Source of the DNA: SIG480 sp045649265
Lineage (GTDB): Bacteria > Bacillota > Clostridia > Oscillospirales > JAAYXM01
Length of the DNA stretch: 28,154 nucleotides
Reading direction: 5' to 3'
Assembly (NCBI GenBank): GCA_045649265.1
Contig: JAZRPO010000013.1
Span: forward strand, 1-28,154
The position numbers and the translations under genes are program-made. Shown here piece by piece: positions 5,551 to 14,411 of this stretch. A model generated the notes under the pieces. It was not told the origin of the DNA and did not search any database. It saw nothing but the letters and a program-made list of their open reading frames with translations. Position 1 is the first letter of the stretch. Every line of letters starts with the position of its first letter.

Positions 5551-8196
5551 ATGGCGAAGGAACTTGAAAAAATTTACAACCCTCATGACGTTGAAGCCCG
5601 CCTTTATAAAGAGTGGGAGCAGAAAGGGTATTTTCGTGCAGAAGTAGATGAAAAGAAGAAGGCGTTCTCAATCGTAATGCCTCCTCCGAATGTTACGGGC
5701 CAGCTTCATCTTGGGCACGCGCTTGATTGCACCTTGCAGGACGTTCTGACGAGAACAAAGCGAATGCAAGGCTATTCTGCTCTCTGGCTTCCGGGGACGG
5801 ACCATGCGGGTATTGCAACCCAGATTAAGGTTGAGGCGGCTCTTCGCGAAGAGGAAGGGCTTACGCGCCACGACCTCGGCCGTGAGAAATTTCTCGAACG
5901 CGTATGGGATTGGAAGAATAAATTCGGCAACAGAATTGTTGAGCAGCAGAAGAAGATGGGCGCATCTTGCGACTGGGAGAGGTCTCGCTTCACAATGGAC
6001 GATGTTTGTGCAAGAGCTGTCCGTGAGGTTTTTGTGCGTCTTTACGAAAAAGGCCTTATATATCAGGGTAACCGCATTATCAACTGGTGTCCCAACTGCA
6101 CAACTGCGCTTTCTGATGCTGAGGTAGAATACAGCGAGATGGATGGGCATTTCTGGCATATCAGATACCCTGTTAAGGACTCTGACGAATATGTCGTAAT
6201 AGCAACTACCCGTCCGGAAACCATGATGGGTGATACTGCGGTTGCGGTTCATCCTGATGATGAGAGATATCAGCACCTTGTCGGCAAAACGCTGATTCTT
6301 CCGATTATCAACCGAGAAATTCCGGTTATCGCAGATGAATATGTTGAACGCGATTTCGGGACAGGTTGTGTTAAGATTACGCCATGCCATGACCCGAATG
6401 ACTTTGAGGTGGGGAAACGCCATAATCTTGAAGAAATTCTTGTTATTGACGAGCATGGCTGCATCAACGAGAACGGCGGAAAGTACTGCGGCCTTGAAAG
6501 GTACGAGGCTCGCAAACAGCTTATTGCAGACCTTGAAGCAGAAGGCTTCCTTCTTGAAATTCGCGAGCATAAGCACAATGTCGGTCAGTGCTATCGTTGC
6601 AGCACGGTTGTCGAGCCGCTTACCTCCAAGCAGTGGTTTGTTAAGATGGGCCCGCTTGCAGAGGAGGCTCTCCGTGTCGTAAATGACGGTACGGTCAGGT
6701 TCGTTCCGGATCGCTTTTCGAAGATTTATACAAACTGGATGGAGAATGTTCATGACTGGTGCATCTCACGCCAGCTTTGGTGGGGCCACCGAATCCCTGC
6801 ATTCTATTGTGAGGATTGCGGCCATGTCAATGTTTCAAGAGAAGACCCGACAAAGTGTGAGAAGTGCGGAAGCGCGCACCTTCGCCAGGAGGAGGACGTT
6901 CTTGATACGTGGTTCTCATCAGCTCTCTGGCCGTTCTCAACTCTCGGTTGGCCGGAAAAAACTCCTGAGCTTGATTATTTCTACCCGACCTCTGTTATGG
7001 TCACGGGTTATGATATTATCTTCTTCTGGGTTGCAAGAATGATTTTCTCCGGTATGGAGCACTTAAAGCTTGAGCCGTTCAAAACCGTATTTATTCACGG
7101 TATAGTTCGTGATGCGCTTGGAAGAAAAATGTCGAAGTCCTTGAATAACGGTATTGACCCGCTTGAAGTTATTGAGGAGTTTGGCGCAGATGCGCTCCGA
7201 TTTACTCTCGTAACCGGAAACTCTCCCGGAAACGACACAAGGTTTAATCTCGAAAGAGTGGAGGCAAACCGCAACTTTGCCAACAAAATCTGGAACGCTT
7301 CCCGTTTCGTTATGATGAATCTCAGAATCGACAAGTGTGAGCTTCCGGAGATTTCTGACCTTCAGATGGAGGATAAGTGGATTCTTTCAAAGTACAACAC
7401 TCTTGTTTCTGAAATTACGGACAATATAGACAAGTTTGAACTCGGTATTGCAGCGCAGAAGCTCCAGGAGTTTATCAGAGATAACTATTGCGACTGGTAT
7501 ATTGAGCTTGTTAAGCCGCGCCTTTCGGATGATGCTGAGGATAAAAGCCGTGAGACTGCTGAGAAGGTTCTCTGCTATGTCCTTTCAAATACATTGAAGC
7601 TTCTCCATCCGTTCATGCCGTTTATCACCGAGGAAATCTGGCAGACGTTGCCGCACGAAGGTGAGTCGATAATGATTTCGAAGTGGCCTGAATACAGCGA
7701 TACGCTCTCCTTTAAGGAAGACGGGGATAATATGGAAATCCTTATGCAGGCAATCCGAAGTATCCGAAATCGCCGCGCAGAGATGAATGTTGCCCCGTCT
7801 AAAAAAGCGCAGCTCATCGTTGTTCCGGATGACTCTGCGGCAGAAAAGGTGTTCGGCCTTGGAAGTGTATTCTTCAAAAAGCTTGCATCAGCTTCTGAGG
7901 TTGTTCTTACAAATGGTGTTGAGGATACATCCAAGATGGTCTCGGTAGTAACCCAGTCTGCAAAGCTCTTTATCCCGATGAATGAGCTTATTGATACGGC
8001 TGCGGAAATTGCCCGCCTGACAAAAGAACGTGAAAAAGCAGAGAAAGACTTCAATATGATTAACGGAAAGCTCAGCAACGCAGGCTTTGTTGCAAAGGCT
8101 CCCGCCACAGTCGTTGAAGCAGAGCGTGAAAAGCTTGCAAAGGTAACGGCTCTTATGGCAAACATCGACGAAAGCATCGAGAAACTCAAAGCATAA
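5551..8196 (+). CDS. valS: Valyl-tRNA synthetase ValS
   Basis: 881 residues, full length for a bacterial class Ia ValRS. PPPNVTGQLHLGHAL carries the HIGH-type motif (HLGH, residues 53-56), and KMSKS is at 526-530. The editing domain includes TTRPETMMGDTAVAVHP and GTGCVKITPCHDPNDFEVG. A CEDCGHVN / CEKCG pair forms a zinc site near residues 425-450. The C-terminal 65 residues form the basic coiled-coil arm (EIARLTKEREKAEKDF). An upstream in-frame TTG at 5542 is rejected because AAGGAGG (5534-5540) touches it; the ATG at 5551 has proper spacing. The gene is governed by the valine T-box and ends at its own terminator. Confidence 0.98.
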   Translation: MAKELEKIYNPHDVEARLYKEWEQKGYFRAEVDEKKKAFSIVMPPPNVTGQLHLGHALDCTLQDVLTRTKRMQGYSALWLPGTDHAGIATQIKVEAALREEEGLTRHDLGREKFLERVWDWKNKFGNRIVEQQKKMGASCDWERSRFTMDDVCARAVREVFVRLYEKGLIYQGNRIINWCPNCTTALSDAEVEYSEMDGHFWHIRYPVKDSDEYVVIATTRPETMMGDTAVAVHPDDERYQHLVGKTLILPIINREIPVIADEYVERDFGTGCVKITPCHDPNDFEVGKRHNLEEILVIDEHGCINENGGKYCGLERYEARKQLIADLEAEGFLLEIREHKHNVGQCYRCSTVVEPLTSKQWFVKMGPLAEEALRVVNDGTVRFVPDRFSKIYTNWMENVHDWCISRQLWWGHRIPAFYCEDCGHVNVSREDPTKCEKCGSAHLRQEEDVLDTWFSSALWPFSTLGWPEKTPELDYFYPTSVMVTGYDIIFFWVARMIFSGMEHLKLEPFKTVFIHGIVRDALGRKMSKSLNNGIDPLEVIEEFGADALRFTLVTGNSPGNDTRFNLERVEANRNFANKIWNASRFVMMNLRIDKCELPEISDLQMEDKWILSKYNTLVSEITDNIDKFELGIAAQKLQEFIRDNYCDWYIELVKPRLSDDAEDKSRETAEKVLCYVLSNTLKLLHPFMPFITEEIWQTLPHEGESIMISKWPEYSDTLSFKEDGDNMEILMQAIRSIRNRRAEMNVAPSKKAQLIVVPDDSAAEKVFGLGSVFFKKLASASEVVLTNGVEDTSKMVSVVTQSAKLFIPMNELIDTAAEIARLTKEREKAEKDFNMINGKLSNAGFVAKAPATVVEAEREKLAKVTALMANIDESIEKLKA

Positions 8197-8212
8197 TATA
8201 ATAAAATTTATT

Positions 8213-8253
8213 CACGGGCATATCATTTTTATAGTGATATGCCCGTGCTTTTT
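8213..8253 (+). terminator. Rho-independent terminator of valS
   Basis: A 13-bp perfect stem (8213-8225 with 8235-8247) followed by CTTTTT. Confidence 0.92.
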
Positions 8254-8335
8254 ACTCTTTATTCTTTCTTTGGTGAAAGTGTCAAAAAGAGGCAAATTAA
8301 TTTCGAAAAAAATTGCATATTGCACAAAATTTTTC

Positions 8336-8364
8336 TTGTATTTTCTTTTTGAATATTATATAAT
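8336..8364 (+). promoter_or_regulatory. Sigma-A promoter of the EF-G-like gene
   Basis: TTGTAT (8336-8341) and a perfect TATAAT (8359-8364) are 17 nt apart. The predicted leader is about 68 nt; I see no riboswitch in it. Confidence 0.7.
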
Positions 8365-8438
8365 TTAGTTAAAGTTAATATTTGCTTAACATTTAGGCGA
8401 ACAATTAACCACTCGTTAGAAAAGGAGAGTAGAAGCAA

Positions 8439-10514
8439 ATGAAAGCATATCCCGTTGAAAAGATAAGAAACTTGTGTCTGTTGGGGCATGGCGGTGACGG
8501 TAAAACGTCACTTGTTGAAAGCTTGCTTTACATGACAAAAAATATAGACCGTCTCGGTAAGGTCTCAGAAGGGAACACGGTTTCAGACTTTGACGCTGAA
8601 GAAATCAAAAGGAAGTTCAGCGTTTCGGCTTCGATAGTTCCTGTCGAGTTTTATGACCATAAATTCAACTTTATCGACACTCCGGGTTACTTCGATTTTG
8701 TTGGAGAAGTTCATCAGGCTATGCGCGTTGCCGATGCGGCAATCATCGTATGTACCGCAAAAACGGGAGTTCAGGTAGGAACAGAGCTTGCGTGGAAGAA
8801 GGTAAACGAAAAGAAAATGCCGCGCATGTTCTACATATCGAAAATAGATGAGGAGAACGCGCGCTACTATACGGTCTACGAGCAGCTTCGTGAGAAGTTC
8901 GGCGTTTCTGTCTGCCCGATGGTTATTCCTGCAATCGTAGATGAAAAAATCATCGGTATTATCGACCTTATTCCGATGAAGGCATACGAGCTCAAAGACG
9001 GCGCCGCAGTTGAAATGCCGATTCCGCCGCAGTGTATGGAAAAGGCTCTTATGGTTCGCTCGCAGATTGCAGAAAGTGTTGCTGAAACCTGCGAGGAGTA
9101 TATGGAAAAATATTTTGCAGGTGAAGAGTTCACTATCGAAGAATATATGGACGGCGTAAAGCGCGGCGTTATGGAAGGTACTCTCGCTCCTGTATTCACA
9201 GGCTCAGCATATACCGGCATCGGAAGCCTTGCGCTTCTCCGCGGCCTTGTCGGATATTCTCCGTGCCCGATTGATGCGCCGAAGGATTTTGCGGTCAATG
9301 CTGATAACGAGCTTGTTGAAATTACTGTAGGCGATGCTAAGGACCCGCTCGCGATTATCTTCAAAACTGTTTCTGACCAGTACGGAAAGGTTTCCTACTT
9401 CAAGGTTCTTTCGGGCAAGATCACGAGCGATATGACTCTCTTTAACCCGCGAACAGGCGAAACCGAAAAGCTTGGTCATATCTACAACGTAATCGGCAAA
9501 AAGCGCACTGATGCAACCGAAATTTCAACGGGCGACATCGGCGCGGTTGCAAAGCTTGCAGATGCAAGAACGGGTGATACGCTCTGCTCTCAGTCAAATC
9601 CCGTTCACCTCTACGGCATCAACTTCCCGACTCCGACATACTCACTCGCTGTCAACCCAAAGGCAAAGGGCGGCGAAGAGAAGATTGCATCAGGTCTTGC
9701 GCGTCTTGCAGAGGAAGACGTCACATTCAAAACAGTCAACAACTCCGAAACCCGTCAGTTCGTTGTCACGGGGTACGGCGATATGCATATTGACATTCTC
9801 TGCTCAAAGTTAAAAGCTCGCTTCAATGTCGATGTCGACCTTGCAGAGCCGAGAGTTGCTTACCGCGAAAAGATTCGCAAAAAGGTCAAGATTCAGGGCA
9901 GGCATAAGAAACAGTCCGGTGGTCATGGTCAGTTTGGTGATGTGTGGATTGAGTTCCAGCCCGGAGATGTTGAGGACCTCATATTTGAAGAGAAGATTGT
10001 CGGCGGCGCAGTTCCGAAGAACTTCTTCCCGGCGGTTGAGAAGGGCCTTCGTGACTCCATAAAGAAGGGCGTTCTTGCTGGTTTCCCGGTTGTTAACCTC
10101 AAAGCAACGCTTGTTGATGGCTCATACCACGATGTTGACTCTTCTGAAATGGCATTCAAGGTTGCGGCAAACCTCGCATATAAGGAAGGTCTCCCACAGG
10201 CTGACCCCGTTCTTCTTGAGCCGATCGGAAGCCTTAGGGTCTATGTTCCTGAGACTTACATGGGTGATGTTATCGGTGACCTTAACAAGCGCCGTGGCAG
10301 AGTTCTTGGTATGAATCCTCAGGGAGACGGCGTTTCAATCGTTGAAGCTGAGGTTCCGATGGCGGAGATGAATAGCTACACAATCGACCTTCGCTCAATG
10401 ACCCAGGGACGTGGCTCATTCGAATTTGCTTTTGAGCGTTATGAGGATGCTCCGTTCAATGTTCAGCAGAAGATTATAGAAGAGCGCAAGGCATATCTCG
10501 AAGAAGACGAATAA
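8439..10514 (+). CDS. EF-G-like translation factor GTPase (FusA2-type paralogue)
   Basis: 691 residues with the five-domain EF-G layout. The P loop is GHGGDGKTS (16-24), G3 is DTPG (80-83), and the G4 position is occupied by SKID (134-137), where EF-G has NKxD. The switch I area reads EEIKRKFSVSASI in place of the RGITI of translocating EF-G. Domain IV includes RHKKQSGGHGQFGDVWIEF, and the C-terminal domain contains MNPQGDGVSIVEAEVPMAEMNSYTIDLRSMTQGRGSF-like EF-G signatures. This places it with the EF-G paralogues found beside the housekeeping fusA in many Firmicutes; the cellular role of this clostridial type is not known to me. AAGGAGAG precedes the ATG, and the gene is transcribed alone. 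Codon use is strongly biased, which suggests high expression. Confidence 0.85.
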   Translation: MKAYPVEKIRNLCLLGHGGDGKTSLVESLLYMTKNIDRLGKVSEGNTVSDFDAEEIKRKFSVSASIVPVEFYDHKFNFIDTPGYFDFVGEVHQAMRVADAAIIVCTAKTGVQVGTELAWKKVNEKKMPRMFYISKIDEENARYYTVYEQLREKFGVSVCPMVIPAIVDEKIIGIIDLIPMKAYELKDGAAVEMPIPPQCMEKALMVRSQIAESVAETCEEYMEKYFAGEEFTIEEYMDGVKRGVMEGTLAPVFTGSAYTGIGSLALLRGLVGYSPCPIDAPKDFAVNADNELVEITVGDAKDPLAIIFKTVSDQYGKVSYFKVLSGKITSDMTLFNPRTGETEKLGHIYNVIGKKRTDATEISTGDIGAVAKLADARTGDTLCSQSNPVHLYGINFPTPTYSLAVNPKAKGGEEKIASGLARLAEEDVTFKTVNNSETRQFVVTGYGDMHIDILCSKLKARFNVDVDLAEPRVAYREKIRKKVKIQGRHKKQSGGHGQFGDVWIEFQPGDVEDLIFEEKIVGGAVPKNFFPAVEKGLRDSIKKGVLAGFPVVNLKATLVDGSYHDVDSSEMAFKVAANLAYKEGLPQADPVLLEPIGSLRVYVPETYMGDVIGDLNKRRGRVLGMNPQGDGVSIVEAEVPMAEMNSYTIDLRSMTQGRGSFEFAFERYEDAPFNVQQKIIEERKAYLEEDE

Positions 10515-10527
10515 GAAACTTCAGCAC

Positions 10528-10559
10528 CCCTGATGCATTTCGCATCAGGGGCGCTTTTC
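10528..10559 (+). terminator. Rho-independent terminator of the EF-G-like gene
   Basis: A 10-bp GC-rich stem (CCCCTGATGC 10528-10537 with GCATCAGGGG 10543-10552), followed by CGCTTTTC. Confidence 0.85.
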
Positions 10560-10681
10560 GCAGAAATACAATGCGGTTCAACTGTGTTTTCGTCAAAATA
10601 TGTATTAAGCCTTGTCTTTTCGATATACGAGCCTTCGCCTTGTATTTGTCCGTGTTTGCTCTTGCGTTTGTGAACTTTTTG

Positions 10682-10710
10682 TTGTAATATAATAACGAAT
10701 ATGTTATAAT
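10682..10710 (+). promoter_or_regulatory. Sigma-A promoter of the licD cassette
   Basis: TTGTAA (10682-10687) and TATAAT (10705-10710) are 17 nt apart. The leader is about 100 nt to the licD start. Nothing else was recognised in the 299-nt gap between the EF-G-like gene and licD beyond this promoter and the preceding terminator. Confidence 0.65.
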
Positions 10711-10813
10711 TAATGTATAAATAGTTGAAAAATATACCGATTTTGCAAAGTGGAAATATAGCTGCATATTATTAATTAGTAAATTTCGTGTATGGAAAAA
10801 GGAGGAGTTATTC

Positions 10814-11617
10814 ATGCGTGAATTATCTCTCGAAGAAAACAAACAATTTCAGTTGGATATTTTGAAAAATGTGGCGGAATTTTGTGATGAAAATGGTCTG
10901 CGGTACTTTCTCGCTTACGGAACGCTCATAGGTGCGGTCAGACATAAGGGGTTTATTCCGTGGGATGATGATATTGACATTCAGATGCCACGCCCCGACT
11001 ATGATATATTTATCAGAACCTATAAGAATGACATATACAAGGCCATAGCTCCTGCTGAGGATATGTCGAAGCATTCAGTTGTGAAGGTGATTGATACACG
11101 GACAATTAAGTGTGAGAAGGGAATAAAATATAAAACAGGCAAGGAACTGGGGATTGATATTGATGTTTTTCCGCTGGATGGCCAGCCTGAATGTGAAAAA
11201 GAGTTTAAAAAATATTATAAGAAGAAACAACGCTTATTAAAATATTTTCATTATACAATATTTGATATAAAACGACTTTCGTTAAAAGCTAAAATTGCTT
11301 CATTTCTTTCCAGGACATATGCTAACTTATTAAATGCAAAGAATATTATGAAGAAAATCGCAAAGATAAACAAAAAATTTAGTTATGAAAGCTGTAAATA
11401 TATAGGTGCAACAGATTCCTTATATAACAGCATTAACAACCGAAATCCCAAAGAATGGTATAACGATACTGTTAATATGGAATTTGAAGGATGTGAGTTT
11501 AAAGCACCTGTTGGATATGATGAAATTTTGAAGAAGATGTACGGGGATTACATGGCCTTGCCGCCGAAAGAAAAACAGGTGACGCATCATTCTAATAAAG
11601 TGTATTTAAAAGATTGA
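10814..11617 (+). CDS. LicD family phosphotransferase
   Basis: 267 residues of the LicD nucleotidyltransferase-fold family, which transfers phosphocholine or related phospho-groups from a CDP donor to cell-surface glycans and teichoic acids. The core motif is at residues 31-55: YFLAYGTLIGAVRHKGFIPW followed by DDDID, the metal-binding acidic cluster. A second acidic stretch, GIDIDVFPLDG, lies near residue 115. GGAGG lies just before the ATG. It is the first gene of a three-gene cassette whose second gene makes a CDP-activated precursor, which fits a donor/transferase pair. The codons are AT-richer than in the neighbours on both sides. The transferred group cannot be read from the sequence. 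Confidence 0.88.
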   Translation: MRELSLEENKQFQLDILKNVAEFCDENGLRYFLAYGTLIGAVRHKGFIPWDDDIDIQMPRPDYDIFIRTYKNDIYKAIAPAEDMSKHSVVKVIDTRTIKCEKGIKYKTGKELGIDIDVFPLDGQPECEKEFKKYYKKKQRLLKYFHYTIFDIKRLSLKAKIASFLSRTYANLLNAKNIMKKIAKINKKFSYESCKYIGATDSLYNSINNRNPKEWYNDTVNMEFEGCEFKAPVGYDEILKKMYGDYMALPPKEKQVTHHSNKVYLKD

Positions 11618-11631
11618 AAGAAGGGTTATAA

Positions 11632-12063
11632 ATGAAAAGATATAAAACAGGCATTACTGTCGGTGTTTTTGATATGTTTCACACCGGGCATCTTAACTTG
11701 TTGGAAAGATGTAAGGCGCAATGTCAAGAATTGATTGTTGCTATTTGTGATGATGATTATGTCAGAAACATAAAGAAAAAAGAACCTGTTATCTGCCAAG
11801 AGGACAGAGTGCGTCTTATAGGCGCGCTAAAATGTGTCGACAAAGCGGTTCTTGTGAATTTTGAACAAACAGACGACAAGTTATTGTTGTTGAAAACACA
11901 TAAATTTGATGTTCTGTTTTCCGGTGACGATTGGAAGGGCTCGGAAAGATACTTAAAAACGGAAAAGGAATTTGAACCTTTGGGGGTATCTATTGAGTAT
12001 TTGCCGTATACTAAAGGTATATCAACAACGGATATTAAAAATAAAATTAAAAATTTAGATTGA
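11632..12063 (+). CDS. Cytidylyltransferase, TagD/glycerol-3-phosphate type
   Basis: 143 residues of the small nucleotidyltransferase family. The HxGH motif is HTGH (17-20) within GVFDMFHTGHLNLL. The second signature near the C terminus reads YTKGISTTDI, matching the RTxGISTT motif of TagD except that its first arginine is tyrosine. FSGDDWKGSERY is also typical of TagD-like enzymes. It should make a CDP-linked alcohol (CDP-glycerol, or possibly CDP-choline or CDP-ethanolamine) from CTP and a phospho-alcohol. It lies 14 nt after licD, with AAGAAGGG as its ribosome site, so its product is probably the donor for LicD. Confidence 0.88.
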   Translation: MKRYKTGITVGVFDMFHTGHLNLLERCKAQCQELIVAICDDDYVRNIKKKEPVICQEDRVRLIGALKCVDKAVLVNFEQTDDKLLLLKTHKFDVLFSGDDWKGSERYLKTEKEFEPLGVSIEYLPYTKGISTTDIKNKIKNLD

Positions 12064-12144
12064 TTTTGATGGACCGGATGACATACGAGCGGAGAGCTTT
12101 TGTATGTGTAAATTCAAAATAATAAAAATGCTTGGAGTGATTTT

Positions 12145-13218
12145 GTGTCAACTAAAATGGTATCGGAAACAGAGTTGCCATTACAAACCGGAAGAATTGA
12201 GGCGTTGGACATTGCCAAAGGAATAGGTATGTTCTTTGTGGTGTGGGCACACGTGAATTATACGCCGTTTCTTTTGAAGTACATATATTCTTTTCATATG
12301 CCGTTGTTCTTTATAATTTCCGGTATACTTTACAATAAAGAAAAGTATTCTTCGTTTCCGCATTATATAAAACGAAGAGCAAAAACTCTGATATGTCCAT
12401 ATATATTATTCTATCTTGGTTCGCTTCTTATAGTGTTTGTGCTGCGAGTTGTTGGTGTAGGTTTTTCGACTGCGGTCTTTCACGAAATTTATGAATACTT
12501 TTTACAAATGTTTTTATCACAAGGCTCCAGTAAGGTTGCAAATGCTCCGCTTTGGTTTGTGCCGTGTTTATTTGCTGTTGAAATTATGTATTATTTTATT
12601 TCTAAAATGCGAAGAAGGAATATAGTTATTATTTGTTGTCTGTTGACGTTTTTTGGATGGTTGCTAGAATCCGGATATCTGCCGTTTAATAATAAGCTTC
12701 TACCGTGGAGCTTGGATTCGGCATTGTTTGCTTTAGGGTTTTATGCATTGGGGAATTTGATGCAAAGTAAAGTGAAAAACGCCATACAACAAGTGGAGTG
12801 CAGTAAACATAAAACGTTAATATCAGTTACAACAATGATTGTGTGCGCAATACTGATTGTTCCGTTGGTGTATTTAAATGGTAAGGTTTCATTAGGCTCA
12901 AAGACACTGAATAACGGTTTTCTGCTTTATGCTTCAGGAATATTCGGAACTATAGGGGTTTTAGCAGCTGCTGTTTTGCTGAAAAGAAGTAAGTTGCTAA
13001 AATTTTGCGGATTAAATTCATTTTACATAATGTCAACACATTATCTGATTAGAGTCATTTATCGGGCAGGACAAACTACTTTGGGATTTGAGTCGTACGA
13101 TACCACAGATTTTGTACAAACCATTATTCCTTTTGTTGTTGTTATGACAGCGAGCATTGTTTTTACTGTCTTGTATAATAAAATAAAGAATGTAATCTTA
13201 AACAAAAATTATACATAA
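12145..13218 (+). CDS. Acyltransferase family 3 membrane protein, GTG start
   Basis: 357 residues, highly hydrophobic, with about ten predicted membrane segments. The family opening is present: RIEALDIAKGIGMFFVVWAH (H36) followed by YSFHMPLFFIISG, as in OatA/WecH-type O-acyltransferases, which add acetyl or other acyl groups to sugars at the membrane. GGAGTGA lies 4 nt before a GTG at 12145; the next ATG (12157) is too far from it. An 81-nt gap separates it from the cytidylyltransferase gene and holds only a weak hairpin without a T run, so cotranscription is likely. The probable substrate is the same surface polymer that LicD modifies. Confidence 0.85.
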   Translation: MSTKMVSETELPLQTGRIEALDIAKGIGMFFVVWAHVNYTPFLLKYIYSFHMPLFFIISGILYNKEKYSSFPHYIKRRAKTLICPYILFYLGSLLIVFVLRVVGVGFSTAVFHEIYEYFLQMFLSQGSSKVANAPLWFVPCLFAVEIMYYFISKMRRRNIVIICCLLTFFGWLLESGYLPFNNKLLPWSLDSALFALGFYALGNLMQSKVKNAIQQVECSKHKTLISVTTMIVCAILIVPLVYLNGKVSLGSKTLNNGFLLYASGIFGTIGVLAAAVLLKRSKLLKFCGLNSFYIMSTHYLIRVIYRAGQTTLGFESYDTTDFVQTIIPFVVVMTASIVFTVLYNKIKNVILNKNYT

Positions 13219-13285
13219 CTTCAAGACGGACAAGAAGGGGCGTGCTTTTTGTCAACCTTATTTTGAAAAGTTAATGCTTTGAAAG

Positions 13286-13325
13286 CCTCGGAGGTGTGAT
13301 AATATCACCTCTGAGGTAATTTTTT
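13286..13325 (+). terminator. Rho-independent terminator closing the licD cassette
   Basis: An 11-bp stem with one G-U pair (13286-13296 with 13306-13316), followed by TAATTTTTT. Confidence 0.8.
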
Positions 13326-13399
13326 GTGCTATGACAAGCATTTTTTGAACTTATGCTAATGGGTGTTTAGTGCATTTCTCGAGAGGGTTTTTATATTAG

Positions 13400-13429
13400 T
13401 TGCAATTTATATGTCGAATCTGTTATAAT
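13400..13429 (+). promoter_or_regulatory. Sigma-A promoter of eamA-glyA-rarA
   Basis: TTGCAA (13400-13405) and TATAAT (13424-13429) are 18 nt apart, about 40 nt before the eamA start. Confidence 0.7.
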
Positions 13430-13468
13430 CATTTGGTGAGTTAAATTTAACCTGAAGAGGTTTTGTCT

Positions 13469-14389
13469 ATGAAAAAAACATCAACACTCGCAAAGCTCGC
13501 AATAGTGCTGGCAACAATCATCTGGGGAAGCTCGTTTGTTATAATTAAAGATGCGGTTAACCTCATCACACCGAATTACCTTATGGCGATCAGGTTTACA
13601 GGCGCATTCATCCTCCTTTCAATTATATTCTTTAAAAGAATGAAGAATATAACTCCCAAAATGCTTTTGCAGGGTGCGGTTATCGGTGCATGTCTGTTTG
13701 GTGCATACTTCTTCCAGACTCTCGGTATTATGGAGACTACACCCGGTAAAAATGCTTTTCTTACGGCTTTTTACTGCGTGCTTGTTCCGTTCATAGCCTG
13801 GGTGACGGGTGCGTCAAAACCGGACAAATGGAATCTGATCGCTGCGTTTGTCTGTATCGCGGGAATAGGCTTTATTTCGTTAAATCGCAACTTTACAATG
13901 AGTAGGGGAGATGCGCTTACTCTCGTCGGCGGTTTCTTTTTTGCCTGCCATATGGTTGCGGTTGCAAAGTTCGGTGAGGATAACGACCCGATTGTTATGA
14001 CGGTGCTCCAGTTTGCGGGAGCTGCCGTGATTTTCTGGATAGCGACTTTTGCTTTTGAAGGAGTTCCTAAACAGGTTGTTCCGGAGGTTGTTCCGGCAGT
14101 ATTTTATCTCTGCGTTTTCTGCACGGCCGCAGCTCTCCTCTTGCAGAACTTCGGACAGAAATATACCGAGCCCTCAACCGCGGCGTTGCTCCTTACACTC
14201 GAATCTGTTCTCGGGACACTGATTTCGGGCCTTCTGGGAAGAGAAAATCTTACATTCAGGACGGTTTTTGGTTTCGCTCTTGTGTTTTGTGCCATTGTGG
14301 TTTCGGAAACAAAGCTCTCCTTTCTCAAAAAGAAAAAAGAAGAAGTGCAAGCTATTGAAATTATGTCGAAAAAAGGATATAATAAATAA
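13469..14389 (+). CDS. DMT-superfamily transporter with EamA domains
   Basis: 306 residues with about ten transmembrane helices in two EamA repeats. The first repeat starts with LATIIWGSSFVIIKDAV and the second with GDALTLVGGFFFACHMVAVAKF. The C terminus is short and basic. Members export or import small metabolites such as amino acids or nucleosides; the substrate cannot be read here. The ATG at 13469 is chosen over an upstream TTG (13463) because AAGAGG (13455-13460) is 8 nt from the ATG. It is 22 nt from glyA and shares its transcript. The pairing with glyA hints at amino acid transport, but that is only inference. Confidence 0.9.
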   Translation: MKKTSTLAKLAIVLATIIWGSSFVIIKDAVNLITPNYLMAIRFTGAFILLSIIFFKRMKNITPKMLLQGAVIGACLFGAYFFQTLGIMETTPGKNAFLTAFYCVLVPFIAWVTGASKPDKWNLIAAFVCIAGIGFISLNRNFTMSRGDALTLVGGFFFACHMVAVAKFGEDNDPIVMTVLQFAGAAVIFWIATFAFEGVPKQVVPEVVPAVFYLCVFCTAAALLLQNFGQKYTEPSTAALLLTLESVLGTLISGLLGRENLTFRTVFGFALVFCAIVVSETKLSFLKKKKEEVQAIEIMSKKGYNK

Positions 14390-14411
14390 AAATAAGTTTA
14401 GGAGAATACAT

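Noticed and set aside
5668..6753. A 361-codon open frame on the minus strand inside valS
   Set aside because: It lies fully antisense to the well-conserved valS frame, shows no domain I recognise and has no evident ribosome site; it is a shadow of biased codon use.
12064..12144. Hairpin ACATAC...GTATGT between the cytidylyltransferase and acyltransferase genes
   Set aside because: A 6-bp stem with a large loop and no T run; too weak to call a terminator or regulatory RNA.
14390..14411. Possible glycine riboswitch before glyA
   Set aside because: The gap to the transporter gene is only 22 nt and holds a ribosome site; there is no room for an aptamer, and none is seen upstream of eamA.
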